Positions 1-8,301 of a DNA stretch of 64,000 nt are shown one piece after another. The notes beneath the pieces are model-generated. The model had not been told where the DNA came from. It saw only the letters and a program-made list of their open reading frames with translations, and made no database searches. The number at the start of each line of letters is the position of its first letter. Position 1 is the stretch's first letter. Position numbers and translations under genes: made by a program. The DNA comes from an uncultured Rikenellaceae bacterium (lineage in GTDB: Bacteria > Bacteroidota > Bacteroidia > Bacteroidales > Rikenellaceae): NCBI GenBank assembly GCA_944415565.1, contig CALYBQ010000011.1, forward strand, positions 1 through 64,000. Direction: 5' to 3'.

Positions 1-270
1 AAACACATACAGACGCATTTCGGCATACTGCCTCTCAAACAACTCTTCTCGGAGGCCATGCAGACCGAGAGCGGTGAGGAGGTTTCGTCGTACGAGATCA
101 AGCAGATACTGACGGAGTGTATCAAGAACGAGAATAAGCGTAAGCCGCTTACGGACGAGGTGTTGATGGACATACTTAACGAGAAGGGCTATAAGATAGC
201 CCGGCGCACGGTGGCTAAGTACCGCGAAATGCTGGGTATCCCGGTGGCGCGGCTGAGAAAGGAGATATGA
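1..270 (+). CDS. rpoN: RNA polymerase sigma-54 factor, C-terminal part
   Basis: This is the last 89 codons of an open frame that enters from the left edge, so the start is outside the window. The residues ARRTVAKYRE match the RpoN box, the signature of sigma-54 that reads the -24 promoter element, and the preceding segment with SSYEIKQILTECI fits the helix-turn-helix region. Sigma-54 directs RNA polymerase to promoters that need an AAA+ activator. The TGA stop overlaps the ATG of the next gene (ATGA), so the two are probably translationally coupled. Identification rests on the C-terminal domain only, but that domain is diagnostic. Confidence 0.93.
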   Translation, partial: KHIQTHFGILPLKQLFSEAMQTESGEEVSSYEIKQILTECIKNENKRKPLTDEVLMDILNEKGYKIARRTVAKYREMLGIPVARLRKEI

Positions 271-908
271 TGGCAGGGACAGAGAGAAAAGGTATTCAAT
301 ACGCTTTGGCGAGGGTGTTTTCGACCGTATTGCAGCCATTGCTGATGCCGCTGTACGGCGTATTGCTTATACTCAACGCCAATTCGTACATGGCGCTTTT
401 CCTGCCACCGCAGACTAAGATGTACATTATTATTACGGTACTCGTGTGTACCCTCGTGGTTCCGGCGTTGTTCATATTCTTGCTGAACGCTATCGGTATG
501 CTCGAAGACCTGAGGATGAACAACCGTAAGGAGCGGATGCTGCCGCTGGCGGTGATATTGTTGGCTTACGGATTGTGTGCTATTCTTATCGGTCGAGCTC
601 CGGCCCCGCTCGCGTTGTTGGCTATGGCGGCCGGAGTGGTCTGCATTGTCATAGCGTTGATAGTGACGCCTTTCTGGAAAATAAGCCTGCATATGACAGG
701 CGCCGGAGGAGTATATGCTTTGCTGTTGTTCTTGGGGATGGCTGAGTCGCGCGATTTCACCGTATATATGATGGTAGCGACACTGCTCGTCGGTGTGCTC
801 GCGTGGGCGCGCCTGTATCTGGGAAGGCATACGCCGGCTCAGGTTGCGGCCGGATTCTTCGGCGGATTCGTTGCCTCGATGATCGTGATAATGCTTATTC
901 GGTTCTGA
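267..908 (+). CDS. PAP2-superfamily-like membrane protein, degenerate active site
   Basis: The 213-residue product is very hydrophobic with about six membrane spans. Near the C-terminus, LGRHTPAQVAAGFFGG resembles motif 3 of type 2 phosphatidic acid phosphatases (LGxHxxxDVxxG), but the usual aspartate is Gln, and the upstream KISLHMTGAGG is only a faint echo of the PSGH motif. It therefore looks like a PAP2-family membrane protein that may have lost phosphatase activity. The start overlaps the rpoN stop by four bases; a second ATG follows directly at 270. The function is unknown; the family call is an inference from a short motif. Confidence 0.6.
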   Translation: MMAGTERKGIQYALARVFSTVLQPLLMPLYGVLLILNANSYMALFLPPQTKMYIIITVLVCTLVVPALFIFLLNAIGMLEDLRMNNRKERMLPLAVILLAYGLCAILIGRAPAPLALLAMAAGVVCIVIALIVTPFWKISLHMTGAGGVYALLLFLGMAESRDFTVYMMVATLLVGVLAWARLYLGRHTPAQVAAGFFGGFVASMIVIMLIRF

Positions 909-998
909 TGCCGTCATTATGCGACGGGATCGGGATGTGTGTCCGTGTGTCTCTGCCACCCATCTTCATTTCCTCCGGATTATTCAATAACCCCGCTT

Positions 999-1481
999 AT
1001 GGAGATAGTATTGCTGATATTAGGAAGCCTACTGCTTCTGGCCGGTTTGGTCGGTAGCGTGTTGCCGGTAATTCCGGGCCCGCCTTTGGGGTATGTCGGA
1101 TTGCTCGTCCTGAAATGGAGCGGGTATGCCGATTTCTCTACGCGCTTTTTGATAGTGTGGGTGGCGATAGTGGTTGCAGTGAGTCTTCTGGATTATTTCA
1201 TGCCGGTGTGGATGACAAAGCTATTCGGTGGTTCGCGGGCAGCCACGACAGGTTCGACCGTCGGGTTGGTTGTCGGGATTTTCGTTTTGCCGCCGTGGGG
1301 GATGATATTGTTCCCATTCGTTGGGGCATTGGTCGGAGAACTGATATACGACAGTCGGAATGTCGGCAAGGCATTTAAGGTAGCGTTCGGGTCGTTCGCC
1401 GCGTTTATCTTCGGAACAGGGGCAAAATTGGCAGTTTCGATAACCATGATAGCCTACGCGGTGGCGGAGATATTTGCATAA
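999..1481 (+). CDS. DUF456 family membrane protein
   Basis: About 160 residues, nearly all hydrophobic, with Gly-rich helices (GSVLPVIPGPPLGYVGLLVL near the N-terminus and GALVGELIYDSR in the second half). The early PVIPGPP motif and the internal duplication of Gly-rich hairpins are typical of DUF456 proteins, which have no established role. I chose the ATG at 999 because it begins directly with the first membrane helix; an in-frame upstream ATG at 939 would add 20 residues that do not look like family sequence. It follows the PAP2-like gene by about 90 bases on the same strand and ends before a strong bidirectional terminator. Confidence 0.72.
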   Translation: MEIVLLILGSLLLLAGLVGSVLPVIPGPPLGYVGLLVLKWSGYADFSTRFLIVWVAIVVAVSLLDYFMPVWMTKLFGGSRAATTGSTVGLVVGIFVLPPWGMILFPFVGALVGELIYDSRNVGKAFKVAFGSFAAFIFGTGAKLAVSITMIAYAVAEIFA

Positions 1482-1576
1482 CTACGCTGTCACCCACCGG
1501 TATTGGCAGGCAGGGCGCGTATTTCTTATGTGTTGTTGTCTGATTTGTAAAAATTGCGAACGGCAGAGAATATAAA

Positions 1577-1606
1577 TTAAGGGCATCCCAACGGGGATGC
1601 CCTTAA
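1577..1606. terminator. Bidirectional terminator between convergent genes
   Basis: A perfect 13-bp inverted repeat (left arm 1577-1589, right arm 1594-1606, loop AACG) lies between the DUF456 gene and the peroxiredoxin gene, which converge here. The A/T ends of the arms supply short U tracts in both directions. Confidence 0.85.
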
Positions 1607-1625
1607 ACTTTACTGCTTTGCGGTC

Positions 1626-2324
1626 TTATTTGCCTAATTTGCTTTCGACCTCTTCCTTGGATATGTCTTTCGTGCAGAAGAACCAGTCGTAGCAATGCAT
1701 GTCCTTGTCCTCCACACGCTTCGCTACCGCTTTCATGGTGCTCGGTGCAGGCACTATGACTTCGTCGCCCGGACGCCAGTCGGCCGGTAGCGCTACGCCG
1801 AAATTGTCTACCGTTTGCAGTCCGATAAGAACGCGTTTGAGCTCGTCGAAGTTGCGGCCCAAAGCCAGCGGGTAGTATATGATGGTGCGGATAACGCCTT
1901 TGGGGTCGATGAAGAATACGGCGCGGACCGCTTTCGTCTCGCTTTCGCCCGGTTGTATCATGCCGTAATTCTTGGCTACGTTCATCGTGATGTCGTCTAT
2001 GAGCGGGAATTGTACGTCGATATTTTGCATCCCTTTCCAGTCGATGCGTTCTTTGATGGTCCTCAGCCAAGCGATATGACTTGACAGCCCGTCTATCGAC
2101 AGCCCGACCAACTGGCAGTTGAGGGCCTCGAACTCTTTCTGCATACTGCCGAACGTCATGAATTCGGAAGTGCAGACTGGTGTGAAGTCGGCGGGGTGGC
2201 TGAACAGTATGACCCATTTGCCTTTGTAGTCGGCCGGGAAGTTGATGGGACCCTGTGTCGTTTGTGCTGTGAATTCCGGTGCCATATCGCCTATGCGGGG
2301 CATCGAGTAACCTTGATTTTCCAT
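1626..2324 (-). CDS. Peroxiredoxin (AhpC/TSA, Prx6/archaeal type)
   Basis: The 232-residue protein reduces hydrogen peroxide and organic peroxides in the cytoplasm. The peroxidatic cysteine is Cys51 in the motif HPADFTPVCTSEF. A second pair, Cys211 and Cys217 (CYDWFFC), sits in the C-terminal extension as in the long Prx6-like peroxiredoxins of archaea, where one of them acts as resolving cysteine; the typical 2-Cys AhpC resolving motif is absent. Length matches this subfamily. No reductase gene is adjacent, so the electron donor cannot be told from context. It is transcribed alone, ending at the shared terminator at 1577-1606. Confidence 0.93.
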   Translation of the reverse strand: MENQGYSMPRIGDMAPEFTAQTTQGPINFPADYKGKWVILFSHPADFTPVCTSEFMTFGSMQKEFEALNCQLVGLSIDGLSSHIAWLRTIKERIDWKGMQNIDVQFPLIDDITMNVAKNYGMIQPGESETKAVRAVFFIDPKGVIRTIIYYPLALGRNFDELKRVLIGLQTVDNFGVALPADWRPGDEVIVPAPSTMKAVAKRVEDKDMHCYDWFFCTKDISKEEVESKLGK

Positions 2325-2449
2325 AATGCTATATTTTAGTATTTATCTGTTGTATATTCAACGACGTTAAATATTGCAAACACCGTGCCTCGTTTGGTTG
2401 GCGGCGCGTCATTCGCATACCCGATGCAGTCGTGTCGTCGGATACAAAT

Positions 2450-2478
2450 AACCCGGACCTATTGTGTAGGTCCGGGTT
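2450..2478. terminator. Rho-independent terminator of the lipoprotein gene
   Basis: A perfect 12-bp GC-rich stem (2450-2461 with 2467-2478, five-base loop) lies just past the stop of the minus-strand lipoprotein gene at 2514. It also separates that gene from the downstream peroxiredoxin. Confidence 0.8.
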
Positions 2479-2513
2479 GTCGGTGTCGTTATGATGATGT
2501 TATCAGCGTCGTA

Positions 2514-2954
2514 TTACCATATGATGACCACACGGAATTTCATCTCTCCCGGTTTGATGGGGTATTGGAAATCGTCGTTCGTGACGTAGAACGATATGCC
2601 TCCGCGCCTGAACTCGTAGTCTATCGTTCTTGTGTATCTCCTTACCTGACCTCCGCCTATCGGCTCCTCGAAAGTACGCACATAGGGTAGCGGGTATTGT
2701 GTATTGCCGTCGTCATAGTATACTACCATTGTTCCGTTGTCGTATAGAAATTGGTCGAGCTCCGGAAAATTGAAGTTGTAGAAGAAATGCGGGGCAAGGC
2801 CGTTTGAATATCCCCATCCGTCAGGATACGGATCGTTGGTAACGGTGAAATCATATATCATACGGTTCATTTCCGTTACGGTCACATACTCTTTTTCGGT
2901 TGTGCATCCCCACATGGCGGCTACGGCAACCAGTAATACGAGCAATTTTTTCAT
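2514..2954 (-). CDS. Small predicted lipoprotein
   Basis: 146 residues starting with a lipoprotein signal: MKKLLVLLVAVAAMWGC, with Cys17 as the probable lipidation site. The mature part is rich in aromatic residues and beta-strand patterns (YDFTV, FYNFNFPEL, ISFYVTNDDF) and ends in FRVVIIW. I do not recognise a named family; it is probably a Bacteroidales surface or periplasmic protein. It has its own terminator and stands alone between meaB and the peroxiredoxin gene, so context gives no function. Confidence 0.72.
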   Translation of the reverse strand: MKKLLVLLVAVAAMWGCTTEKEYVTVTEMNRMIYDFTVTNDPYPDGWGYSNGLAPHFFYNFNFPELDQFLYDNGTMVVYYDDGNTQYPLPYVRTFEEPIGGGQVRRYTRTIDYEFRRGGISFYVTNDDFQYPIKPGEMKFRVVIIW

Positions 2955-3041
2955 TATTCTATTTTTTAGGTTTCTTATGTTATAAGACGTAACGATACCG
3001 TCGATAGTTGCATCGTTCCCGGAATATAATGGCCAATATAG

Positions 3042-4160
3042 CTATTTTTTCAACGAATCGAAATAAGTTTCCAGTAATTCTTTCGCTGCTATAAAAGAGC
3101 TGAGCCTGTCTTCGAGTACGCGCTTTTCATATGTCGGCAGTATTTGTTCTATCTCTGCGTTACGATAGAAACTTTCCCGCAGGGCTTCGCCGATTGTTTC
3201 GTACATCCAATATTTGCTCTGGCGGTGGCGGTTCGATGTGAAATAGCCGTTCGCCTTAGTGTATGCTATATACTCTTCGATGTTTCCCCACACCTCTTTG
3301 AGACCAGCTCCCGTTACTGCCGAGCTTGTGAATACCTGCGGCCGCCAGTTGGAATCTGGGGTAGGGAACAACATAAGCGCGTTGGTTATCTGCGTCTTCG
3401 CCAGTTCCGCCATGTGTATGTTGTCGCCGTCGGCCTTCGTAATGGCTATCAGGTCGGCCATCTCCATGATGCCTCGTTTGATGCCTTGCAATTCGTCGCC
3501 GGCGCCGGAGATTTGCAACATCATGAACATATCGACCATCGAATGTACAACCGTCTCCGACTGCCCTACACCTACTGTCTCGATGAATATGATGTCGAAT
3601 CCTGCCGCTTCGCACAGAACGATGGTCTCGCGCGTCTTGCGGGCTACGCCGCCCAACGATCCGGCCGATGGTGAGGGGCGGATGAATATGTCGGGATTGC
3701 CCGAGATGCTCTCCATGCGGGTCTTGTCGCCGAGTATCGAACCGCCGCTGCGTTCGCTGCTCGGATCTATCGCCAGCACGGCCAGCTTGTGCCCCATCTT
3801 TACCACCATGCCCCCTATGGCTTCGATGAATGTGGATTTGCCGGCTCCCGGAACGCCTGTTATGCCTATCCTGACCGAGTTGCCTGCATGCGGCAGGCAT
3901 CTCTCTATTATCTGCTGCGCCTGCTCGTAATGTGCCGGATTGTGGCTCTCTACGAGCGTTATCGCCTGCGACAGTACGGTTATGTTCCCGCTAAGGATGC
4001 CTTCGACATAATCGTCTGTGGTGAGTACCCGTTTGGGCCTGCGTTTGAAATATGGGTTGACGTTCGGCACATCGGATACACCCTCGTTCACCGAGAGGGC
4101 GCTGTCGCCGGACTCCTCCTTGTGATGATGTTCCCAGTGGTCTATCTTAGTGAACGCCAT
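3042..4160 (-). CDS. meaB: Methylmalonyl-CoA mutase-associated GTPase MeaB
   Basis: 372-residue G3E-family P-loop GTPase (ArgK/MeaB). The Walker A motif is GVPGAGKST at residues 102-110; DPSSERSGGSILGDKTRM, SPSAGSLGGVARKT and FIETVGVGQSE are the conserved MeaB blocks, and ITKADGDN is the G4 motif. MeaB gates loading of adenosylcobalamin into methylmalonyl-CoA mutase and protects that enzyme from inactivation. The gene lies 10 bases downstream of a redoxin-like gene and is divergent from the mce-mmd operon, so genes acting before and after the epimerase step flank one control region. The mutase genes are not in the window. Confidence 0.96.
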   Translation of the reverse strand: MAFTKIDHWEHHHKEESGDSALSVNEGVSDVPNVNPYFKRRPKRVLTTDDYVEGILSGNITVLSQAITLVESHNPAHYEQAQQIIERCLPHAGNSVRIGITGVPGAGKSTFIEAIGGMVVKMGHKLAVLAIDPSSERSGGSILGDKTRMESISGNPDIFIRPSPSAGSLGGVARKTRETIVLCEAAGFDIIFIETVGVGQSETVVHSMVDMFMMLQISGAGDELQGIKRGIMEMADLIAITKADGDNIHMAELAKTQITNALMLFPTPDSNWRPQVFTSSAVTGAGLKEVWGNIEEYIAYTKANGYFTSNRHRQSKYWMYETIGEALRESFYRNAEIEQILPTYEKRVLEDRLSSFIAAKELLETYFDSLKK

Positions 4161-4170
4161 AGTGCGGTGT

Positions 4171-4626
4171 TTATTTCAGTACATTCGAGATGGTGGTCTC
4201 CTTGAGGCCGGATGAGTTGCCGAACCATATGACCTTACCTTTGTCGTCTACCAGTACGCTGAACGGTATGTACTGTACGGAATACGCCGAGAAGGTCTTT
4301 CCTCCGTCGTCTATGCCGACCGAGAACGGACGCGACGATGGTGTGACGGCTTGCTCTACGGTGGCTTTATCCTCGCGTGTCACGAGAACGATCGTGAGGT
4401 TGAGGTATGTGCTGGCGTAATTGTCGAGTACGGACAGCCTTTCGCGCGATTGGTCGTCGGTGCTGTGGAAGAATTCTATCAACCTTACCGTTCCCTGCGA
4501 AGGACTTTGATTTACCCATTCCTTTATTTTAAGTTCGGGGGCTTTCTCTCCGATCATTAGCTTCTGGCCGCTCGACGACGCTATTGCCGCTACCGCGAGT
4601 ATGGCTGTTAAAATGAGCTTTTTCAT
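4171..4626 (-). CDS. Exported thioredoxin-fold protein without catalytic cysteines
   Basis: 151 residues with an N-terminal signal peptide (MKKLILTAILAVAAIASSSGQ), then IGEKAPELKIKEW, the usual opening of TlpA/AhpC-type redoxins, and IPFSVLVDDKGKVIW, the cis-Pro region. Where TlpA-like proteins have WCxxC, this one reads TDDQS (residues 56-60), so both redox cysteines are gone and it cannot be a thiol oxidoreductase. I chose the ATG at 4626, which starts the signal peptide; an ATG nine bases earlier is possible. It is the first gene of a two-gene unit with meaB. Function unknown; a binding or structural role is likelier than redox chemistry. Confidence 0.8.
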   Translation of the reverse strand: MKKLILTAILAVAAIASSSGQKLMIGEKAPELKIKEWVNQSPSQGTVRLIEFFHSTDDQSRERLSVLDNYASTYLNLTIVLVTREDKATVEQAVTPSSRPFSVGIDDGGKTFSAYSVQYIPFSVLVDDKGKVIWFGNSSGLKETTISNVLK

Positions 4627-4943
4627 AATGCACATTTTTTAGGTGGCTGTTACAAATGTCGCAAATATTATGCGAAAATGGTATTCCAGCCACACAAATA
4701 TAACGTTAAAATCGTTACGGTGTTGTGTCGTGGCGTTCGCTGTCAGTATTTATTTGATTGGTTTATAGATATTTGTGTGTTTTGGTCGGGTGCGGGACGA
4801 GAGGTCGTTTAAAACCGTATTTTTTTGTCGAAAAAACTATTTTGCCGTTTTAAATCCCGAATATTACTGCTACATTTGTAAAAGGGCCCTTTAAAAAAGG
4901 TTCTAAATACGGATTAACCAATATATTATAAAAATAACCTGCT
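4627..4943. promoter_or_regulatory. Divergent control region of meaB and mce-mmd operons
   Basis: About 315 bases with no gene between the redoxin/meaB unit (left) and mce-mmdABC (right). On the plus strand TACATTTG at 4871-4878 fits the Bacteroidota -7 element, about 65 bases before the mce ATG; TTTG at 4841-4844 is a possible -33 element but the spacing (26 bases) is longer than usual. The region is AT-rich with no obvious operator. I could not fix the leftward promoter. Confidence 0.5.
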
Positions 4944-5354
4944 ATGAACATTAAACAACTTGAACACATCGGTATCGCAGTAAAAAGCCTTGACGAAGCA
5001 ATCCCTTACTGGGAAAACGTGCTCGGACTGAAATGCTATAATGTAGAAGAGGTCGCTGACCAAAAGGTGAAGACGGCGTTCTTCAAGGTGGGTGAGATCA
5101 AGATCGAACTCCTCGAATCGACATCCGAAGACGGGACCATCGCTAAGTTCATTGAGAAAAAAGGACAAGGTGTACATCACCTCGCCTTTGCGGTAGATAA
5201 CGTGGAGAACGCCCTCGCCGAAGCCGAATCGAAAGGTGTGCAGTTGATAGACAAGGCTCCGAGGCTTGGAGCCGAAGGGCTCAGCATAGCATTCCTGCAC
5301 CCGAAATCGACCCTCGGTGTATTGACGGAGTTGTGCGAAAACAAGAATAAATAA
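4944..5354 (+). CDS. mce: Methylmalonyl-CoA epimerase
   Basis: 136-residue VOC (glyoxalase) fold protein that interconverts (R)- and (S)-methylmalonyl-CoA. [13 protein letters not shown] supplies the first metal-ligand histidine (His8), [11 protein letters not shown] the central His (78/79) and LGVLTELCE the C-terminal Glu129, spaced as in the two-repeat epimerase family. It is the first gene of the mce-mmd operon, 20 bases ahead of mmdA, which fits its place between the B12 mutase and the decarboxylase in propionate formation. Length is normal for the family. Confidence 0.95.
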   Translation: MNIKQLEHIGIAVKSLDEAIPYWENVLGLKCYNVEEVADQKVKTAFFKVGEIKIELLESTSEDGTIAKFIEKKGQGVHHLAFAVDNVENALAEAESKGVQLIDKAPRLGAEGLSIAFLHPKSTLGVLTELCENKNK

Positions 5355-5374
5355 TCTAAAACCATACGACTACG

Positions 5375-6934
5375 ATGAGTAACATTGAGAAGGTCAAGGA
5401 ATTGATCGAACTTCGCGAAAAGGCGAAACTCGGAGGCGGCCAGAAGCGTATCGACTCTCAGCACGCCAAAGGAAAGTATACGGCCCGTGAGCGTATAGAG
5501 ATGCTGCTCGACGAAGGTAGTTTCGAGGAATTCGATATGTTCGTGACGCATCGTTGCGATAATTTCGGTATCGAGAACGAGACTTACTACGGGGATGGCG
5601 TAGTCACAGGTTACGGTACGATAGACGGCCGTCTCGTGTATGTCTTTTCGCAGGACTTCACCGTGTTCGGCGGTTCGTTGTCCGAAACGTTCGCCGCCAA
5701 GATATGCAAGGTGATGGACATGGCGATGAAAAACGGTGCTCCCTGCATAGGCATAAACGACTCGGGCGGCGCGCGTATACAGGAGGGTGTCAATGCGCTT
5801 TCGGGTTACACCGAGATATTCCAACGCAATATCCTGTCTTCGGGCGTAGTTCCGCAAATATCGGCTATATTCGGGCCGTGTGCCGGGGGGGCGGTCTATT
5901 CGCCCGCACTGACGGATTTCATCATCATGAGCAAGGGTACGAGCTATATGTTCGTGACCGGGCCGAAGGTTGTGAAGACGGTTACGGGCGAGGAGGTTAC
6001 CCAAGAGCAGTTGGGCGGCGCCACCGTACACGCTTCGAAATCGGGCGTGGCGCACTTCGTGGTCGATTCCGAGGAGGACGGTATGGGGCTCGTGCGGCAG
6101 TTGCTCAGTTACATGCCTCAGAACAACCTCGAAGATGCTCCGTTGGCCGTATGTACCGATGCCATAGACCGTCTCGAGGATTCGCTGAACGAGATAATCC
6201 CGGATAACCCCAACAAACCGTACGACGTTTACGAGGTAATCAAGGGTATCGTCGATAACGGCGAGTTCCTTGAATCGCAAAAACTGTACGCGCCGAATAT
6301 CGTGACCTGTTTCGCGCGTTTCAACGGACAGAGCGTGGGTATCATAGCCAACCAGCCGAAATATTTGGCGGGAGTGCTCGATATTAATGCGTCGAGAAAG
6401 GCGGCACGTTTCGTCCGGTTCTGCGACGCTTTCAACATACCGATAGTGACGTTGGTGGACGTGCCCGGCTTCCTTCCCGGTACGGGACAGGAGTACGGCG
6501 GCATAATAATCCACGGGGCCAAACTGCTGTTCGCTTATGGCGAGGCCACCGTTCCGAAAATAACCGTTATCCTGCGTAAGTCTTACGGCGGGGCGTATTG
6601 TGTAATGAGTTCCAAACACTTGCGCGGCGACCTGAATTACGCGTGGCCCACGGCCGAAATAGCTGTCATGGGACCGTCAGGAGCTATCGAGGTGCTGTAT
6701 GCCAAGGATATAGCGAAGATAGAGGATGCCGAAGAGAGGGCTAAATTCATCGCCGAAAAGGAGGCTGAATACAAGGAGGCTTTCGCAAATCCGTACAGGG
6801 CGGCGAAGTTCGGCTATATAGACGACGTCATCGAGCCGCGCAACACCCGTTTCCGCATCATACGCGGCTTGCAGTCTCTCGGGACTAAGAAGCTTACGAA
6901 TCCGCCCAAGAAGCACGATAACATACCTTTGTAA
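5375..6934 (+). CDS. mmdA: Methylmalonyl-CoA decarboxylase alpha subunit (carboxyltransferase)
   Basis: 519-residue acyl-CoA carboxyltransferase with two crotonase-like halves. Conserved blocks are [12 protein letters not shown] and [16 protein letters not shown] in the N-half and [20 protein letters not shown] plus [14 protein letters not shown] in the C-half. It moves the carboxyl group from methylmalonyl-CoA to the biotin of the carrier subunit. Sequence alone does not separate it from propionyl-CoA carboxylase beta chains, but the oadG-like, biotin carrier and sodium-pump genes that follow make the sodium-translocating decarboxylase the better call. Cytoplasmic, membrane-associated through the gamma/beta subunits. 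Confidence 0.93.
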   Translation: MSNIEKVKELIELREKAKLGGGQKRIDSQHAKGKYTARERIEMLLDEGSFEEFDMFVTHRCDNFGIENETYYGDGVVTGYGTIDGRLVYVFSQDFTVFGGSLSETFAAKICKVMDMAMKNGAPCIGINDSGGARIQEGVNALSGYTEIFQRNILSSGVVPQISAIFGPCAGGAVYSPALTDFIIMSKGTSYMFVTGPKVVKTVTGEEVTQEQLGGATVHASKSGVAHFVVDSEEDGMGLVRQLLSYMPQNNLEDAPLAVCTDAIDRLEDSLNEIIPDNPNKPYDVYEVIKGIVDNGEFLESQKLYAPNIVTCFARFNGQSVGIIANQPKYLAGVLDINASRKAARFVRFCDAFNIPIVTLVDVPGFLPGTGQEYGGIIIHGAKLLFAYGEATVPKITVILRKSYGGAYCVMSSKHLRGDLNYAWPTAEIAVMGPSGAIEVLYAKDIAKIEDAEERAKFIAEKEAEYKEAFANPYRAAKFGYIDDVIEPRNTRFRIIRGLQSLGTKKLTNPPKKHDNIPL

Positions 6935-6938
6935 ACGT

Positions 6939-7859
6939 ATGGAGAGGATGGAACGGAAAATAATTAAGACGGTGCTGGCTTGTGCCGCCTGCCTTTTTGC
7001 TTTTGGCGCTTCGGCGCAGGGCATCAAGGATGTACGCATAAACGAGTTCCTCGTTAATAACGTAGACAGTTACGAGGACGACTATGGACATCGGGTAGGA
7101 TGGATTGAGTTGTTCAACGCCGGATATGCACAAGTGGATGTCGGCGGGGCGTATTTCAAGGTGCGGGGCAAGGAGTACCGTATCCCCAAGAACGATCCGC
7201 GTACCAAACTGGCCCCGCAGGGGTATATGATCTTCTTTGCGGAAGGGACCGCCTCCAAAGGTACTTTCCATACGAACTTCACGCTCGATGAGACGGACTA
7301 CATAGCTTTTTACGACCAGAGCGGTCGTGTGTTGGTCGATTCGGTAGCTTACAGTCAGGCGGAGATGCTGGCGGATGTTTCTTACGGCGTGTTGTCGGAC
7401 GACGGTAAGGACGGGCTCGTTTACGGGAACCTTTCGGCCGTTACCCCTATGGCTACAAACGATGTAGAGGAGAAAACCCCGCGTTCGGAGATATTCCGTC
7501 AGGAAGACCCGTCCGGCGGCGTGATGGCCATCTCGGCTATGTCCGTGGTGTTTACAGCTCTTTTGTGTTTGGCACTTATCTTTACAGGTACGGGACTTTT
7601 CTTCATACATCTCGGCAAGCTTGCGGAACGAAAGAAAGAGAAGCGTGCCGCCGTGATGGCGGAGAATCCCGCTGCGGTCAAGACAAAAGGCACGCTGTCG
7701 CACGAAGAGATGGCTGCCATCGCTATTGCGCTTTACAAATATTCGGAAAACCTACACGATATAGAGAAGACCGTGCTCACGATTAACCGCGTAGCGAGGG
7801 CCTATTCGCCGTGGAGTTCCAAGATATACGGTCTGAGAGAAACCCCTAACAAAAAGTAG
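6939..7859 (+). CDS. Lamin-tail domain fused to OadG-like decarboxylase gamma subunit
   Basis: 306 residues in three parts: a signal peptide (1-27, ending SAQ), an exported domain (about 28-150) with the lamin-tail fold signature RINEFLVNN and VGWIELFNAG, and an OadG-like part with one membrane helix (about 194-224) followed by the charged segment KLAERKKEKR and a cytoplasmic tail. OadG/MmdD subunits anchor the carboxyltransferase to the beta-subunit sodium pump. Here the anchor carries a large extracytoplasmic lamin-tail domain, which classical gamma subunits of about 80-100 residues lack. It lies 4 bases after mmdA and 3 before mmdC. The role of the outer domain is unknown; contact with envelope partners is one possibility. 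Confidence 0.85.
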   Translation: MERMERKIIKTVLACAACLFAFGASAQGIKDVRINEFLVNNVDSYEDDYGHRVGWIELFNAGYAQVDVGGAYFKVRGKEYRIPKNDPRTKLAPQGYMIFFAEGTASKGTFHTNFTLDETDYIAFYDQSGRVLVDSVAYSQAEMLADVSYGVLSDDGKDGLVYGNLSAVTPMATNDVEEKTPRSEIFRQEDPSGGVMAISAMSVVFTALLCLALIFTGTGLFFIHLGKLAERKKEKRAAVMAENPAAVKTKGTLSHEEMAAIAIALYKYSENLHDIEKTVLTINRVARAYSPWSSKIYGLRETPNKK

Positions 7860-7862
7860 ACT

Positions 7863-8294
7863 ATGAAAGAGTATAAACTTATGGTGAACGGTAAGGAGTT
7901 TGCCGTTAATATATTGGACGTAAAGGAGAATGTCGCACACCTCACGGTGAACGGGGCTGAGTACAATGTGGAGATAGGCGGACTCAATACCGCGCCTAAA
8001 AAGGTGGTTAACCGCGGCGTGCAGGTTCCGACACTCCAGTCCGAGCAACCTGTGAAGAGGCCCGCGGCCGCAACCGGGAGTGCCAATCCGCTGAAAACCC
8101 CGCTGCCGGGAGTCATCCTCGATGTATTCGTTAAAGAAGGTGACGCGGTGAAGGCAGGGCAACGTGTGTTGCTGCTCGAAGCCATGAAGATGGAGAACAA
8201 TATCGAAGCGGACCGTGACGGCGTGATCGAGAAGATCAATGCCCGTAAAGGTGATTCCGTATTGGAAGGCGACGTATTATTAACCATCAAGTAG
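7863..8294 (+). CDS. mmdC: Methylmalonyl-CoA decarboxylase biotin carrier subunit
   Basis: 143 residues with a C-terminal biotinyl domain. The biotinylation motif is EAMKMEN with Lys109 as the acceptor, and NPLKTPLPGVILDVFVKEGD is the flanking half of the barrel. The N-terminal 60 residues resemble the acyl-carboxylase carrier leader, and the middle is a short Pro/Ala linker. The carrier shuttles CO2 as carboxybiotin from MmdA to the membrane subunit MmdB. It is tightly packed in the operon: the start follows the previous stop by 3 bases and the next gene begins 7 bases after its own stop. Confidence 0.95.
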   Translation: MKEYKLMVNGKEFAVNILDVKENVAHLTVNGAEYNVEIGGLNTAPKKVVNRGVQVPTLQSEQPVKRPAAATGSANPLKTPLPGVILDVFVKEGDAVKAGQRVLLLEAMKMENNIEADRDGVIEKINARKGDSVLEGDVLLTIK

Positions 8295-8301
8295 CGGTGA
8301 G

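Noticed and set aside
4944-6934. mmdA as propionyl-CoA carboxylase beta subunit
   Set aside because: The sequence alone would allow it, but no biotin carboxylase gene is near, and OadG-like, biotin carrier and Na+-pump beta genes follow in the same operon.
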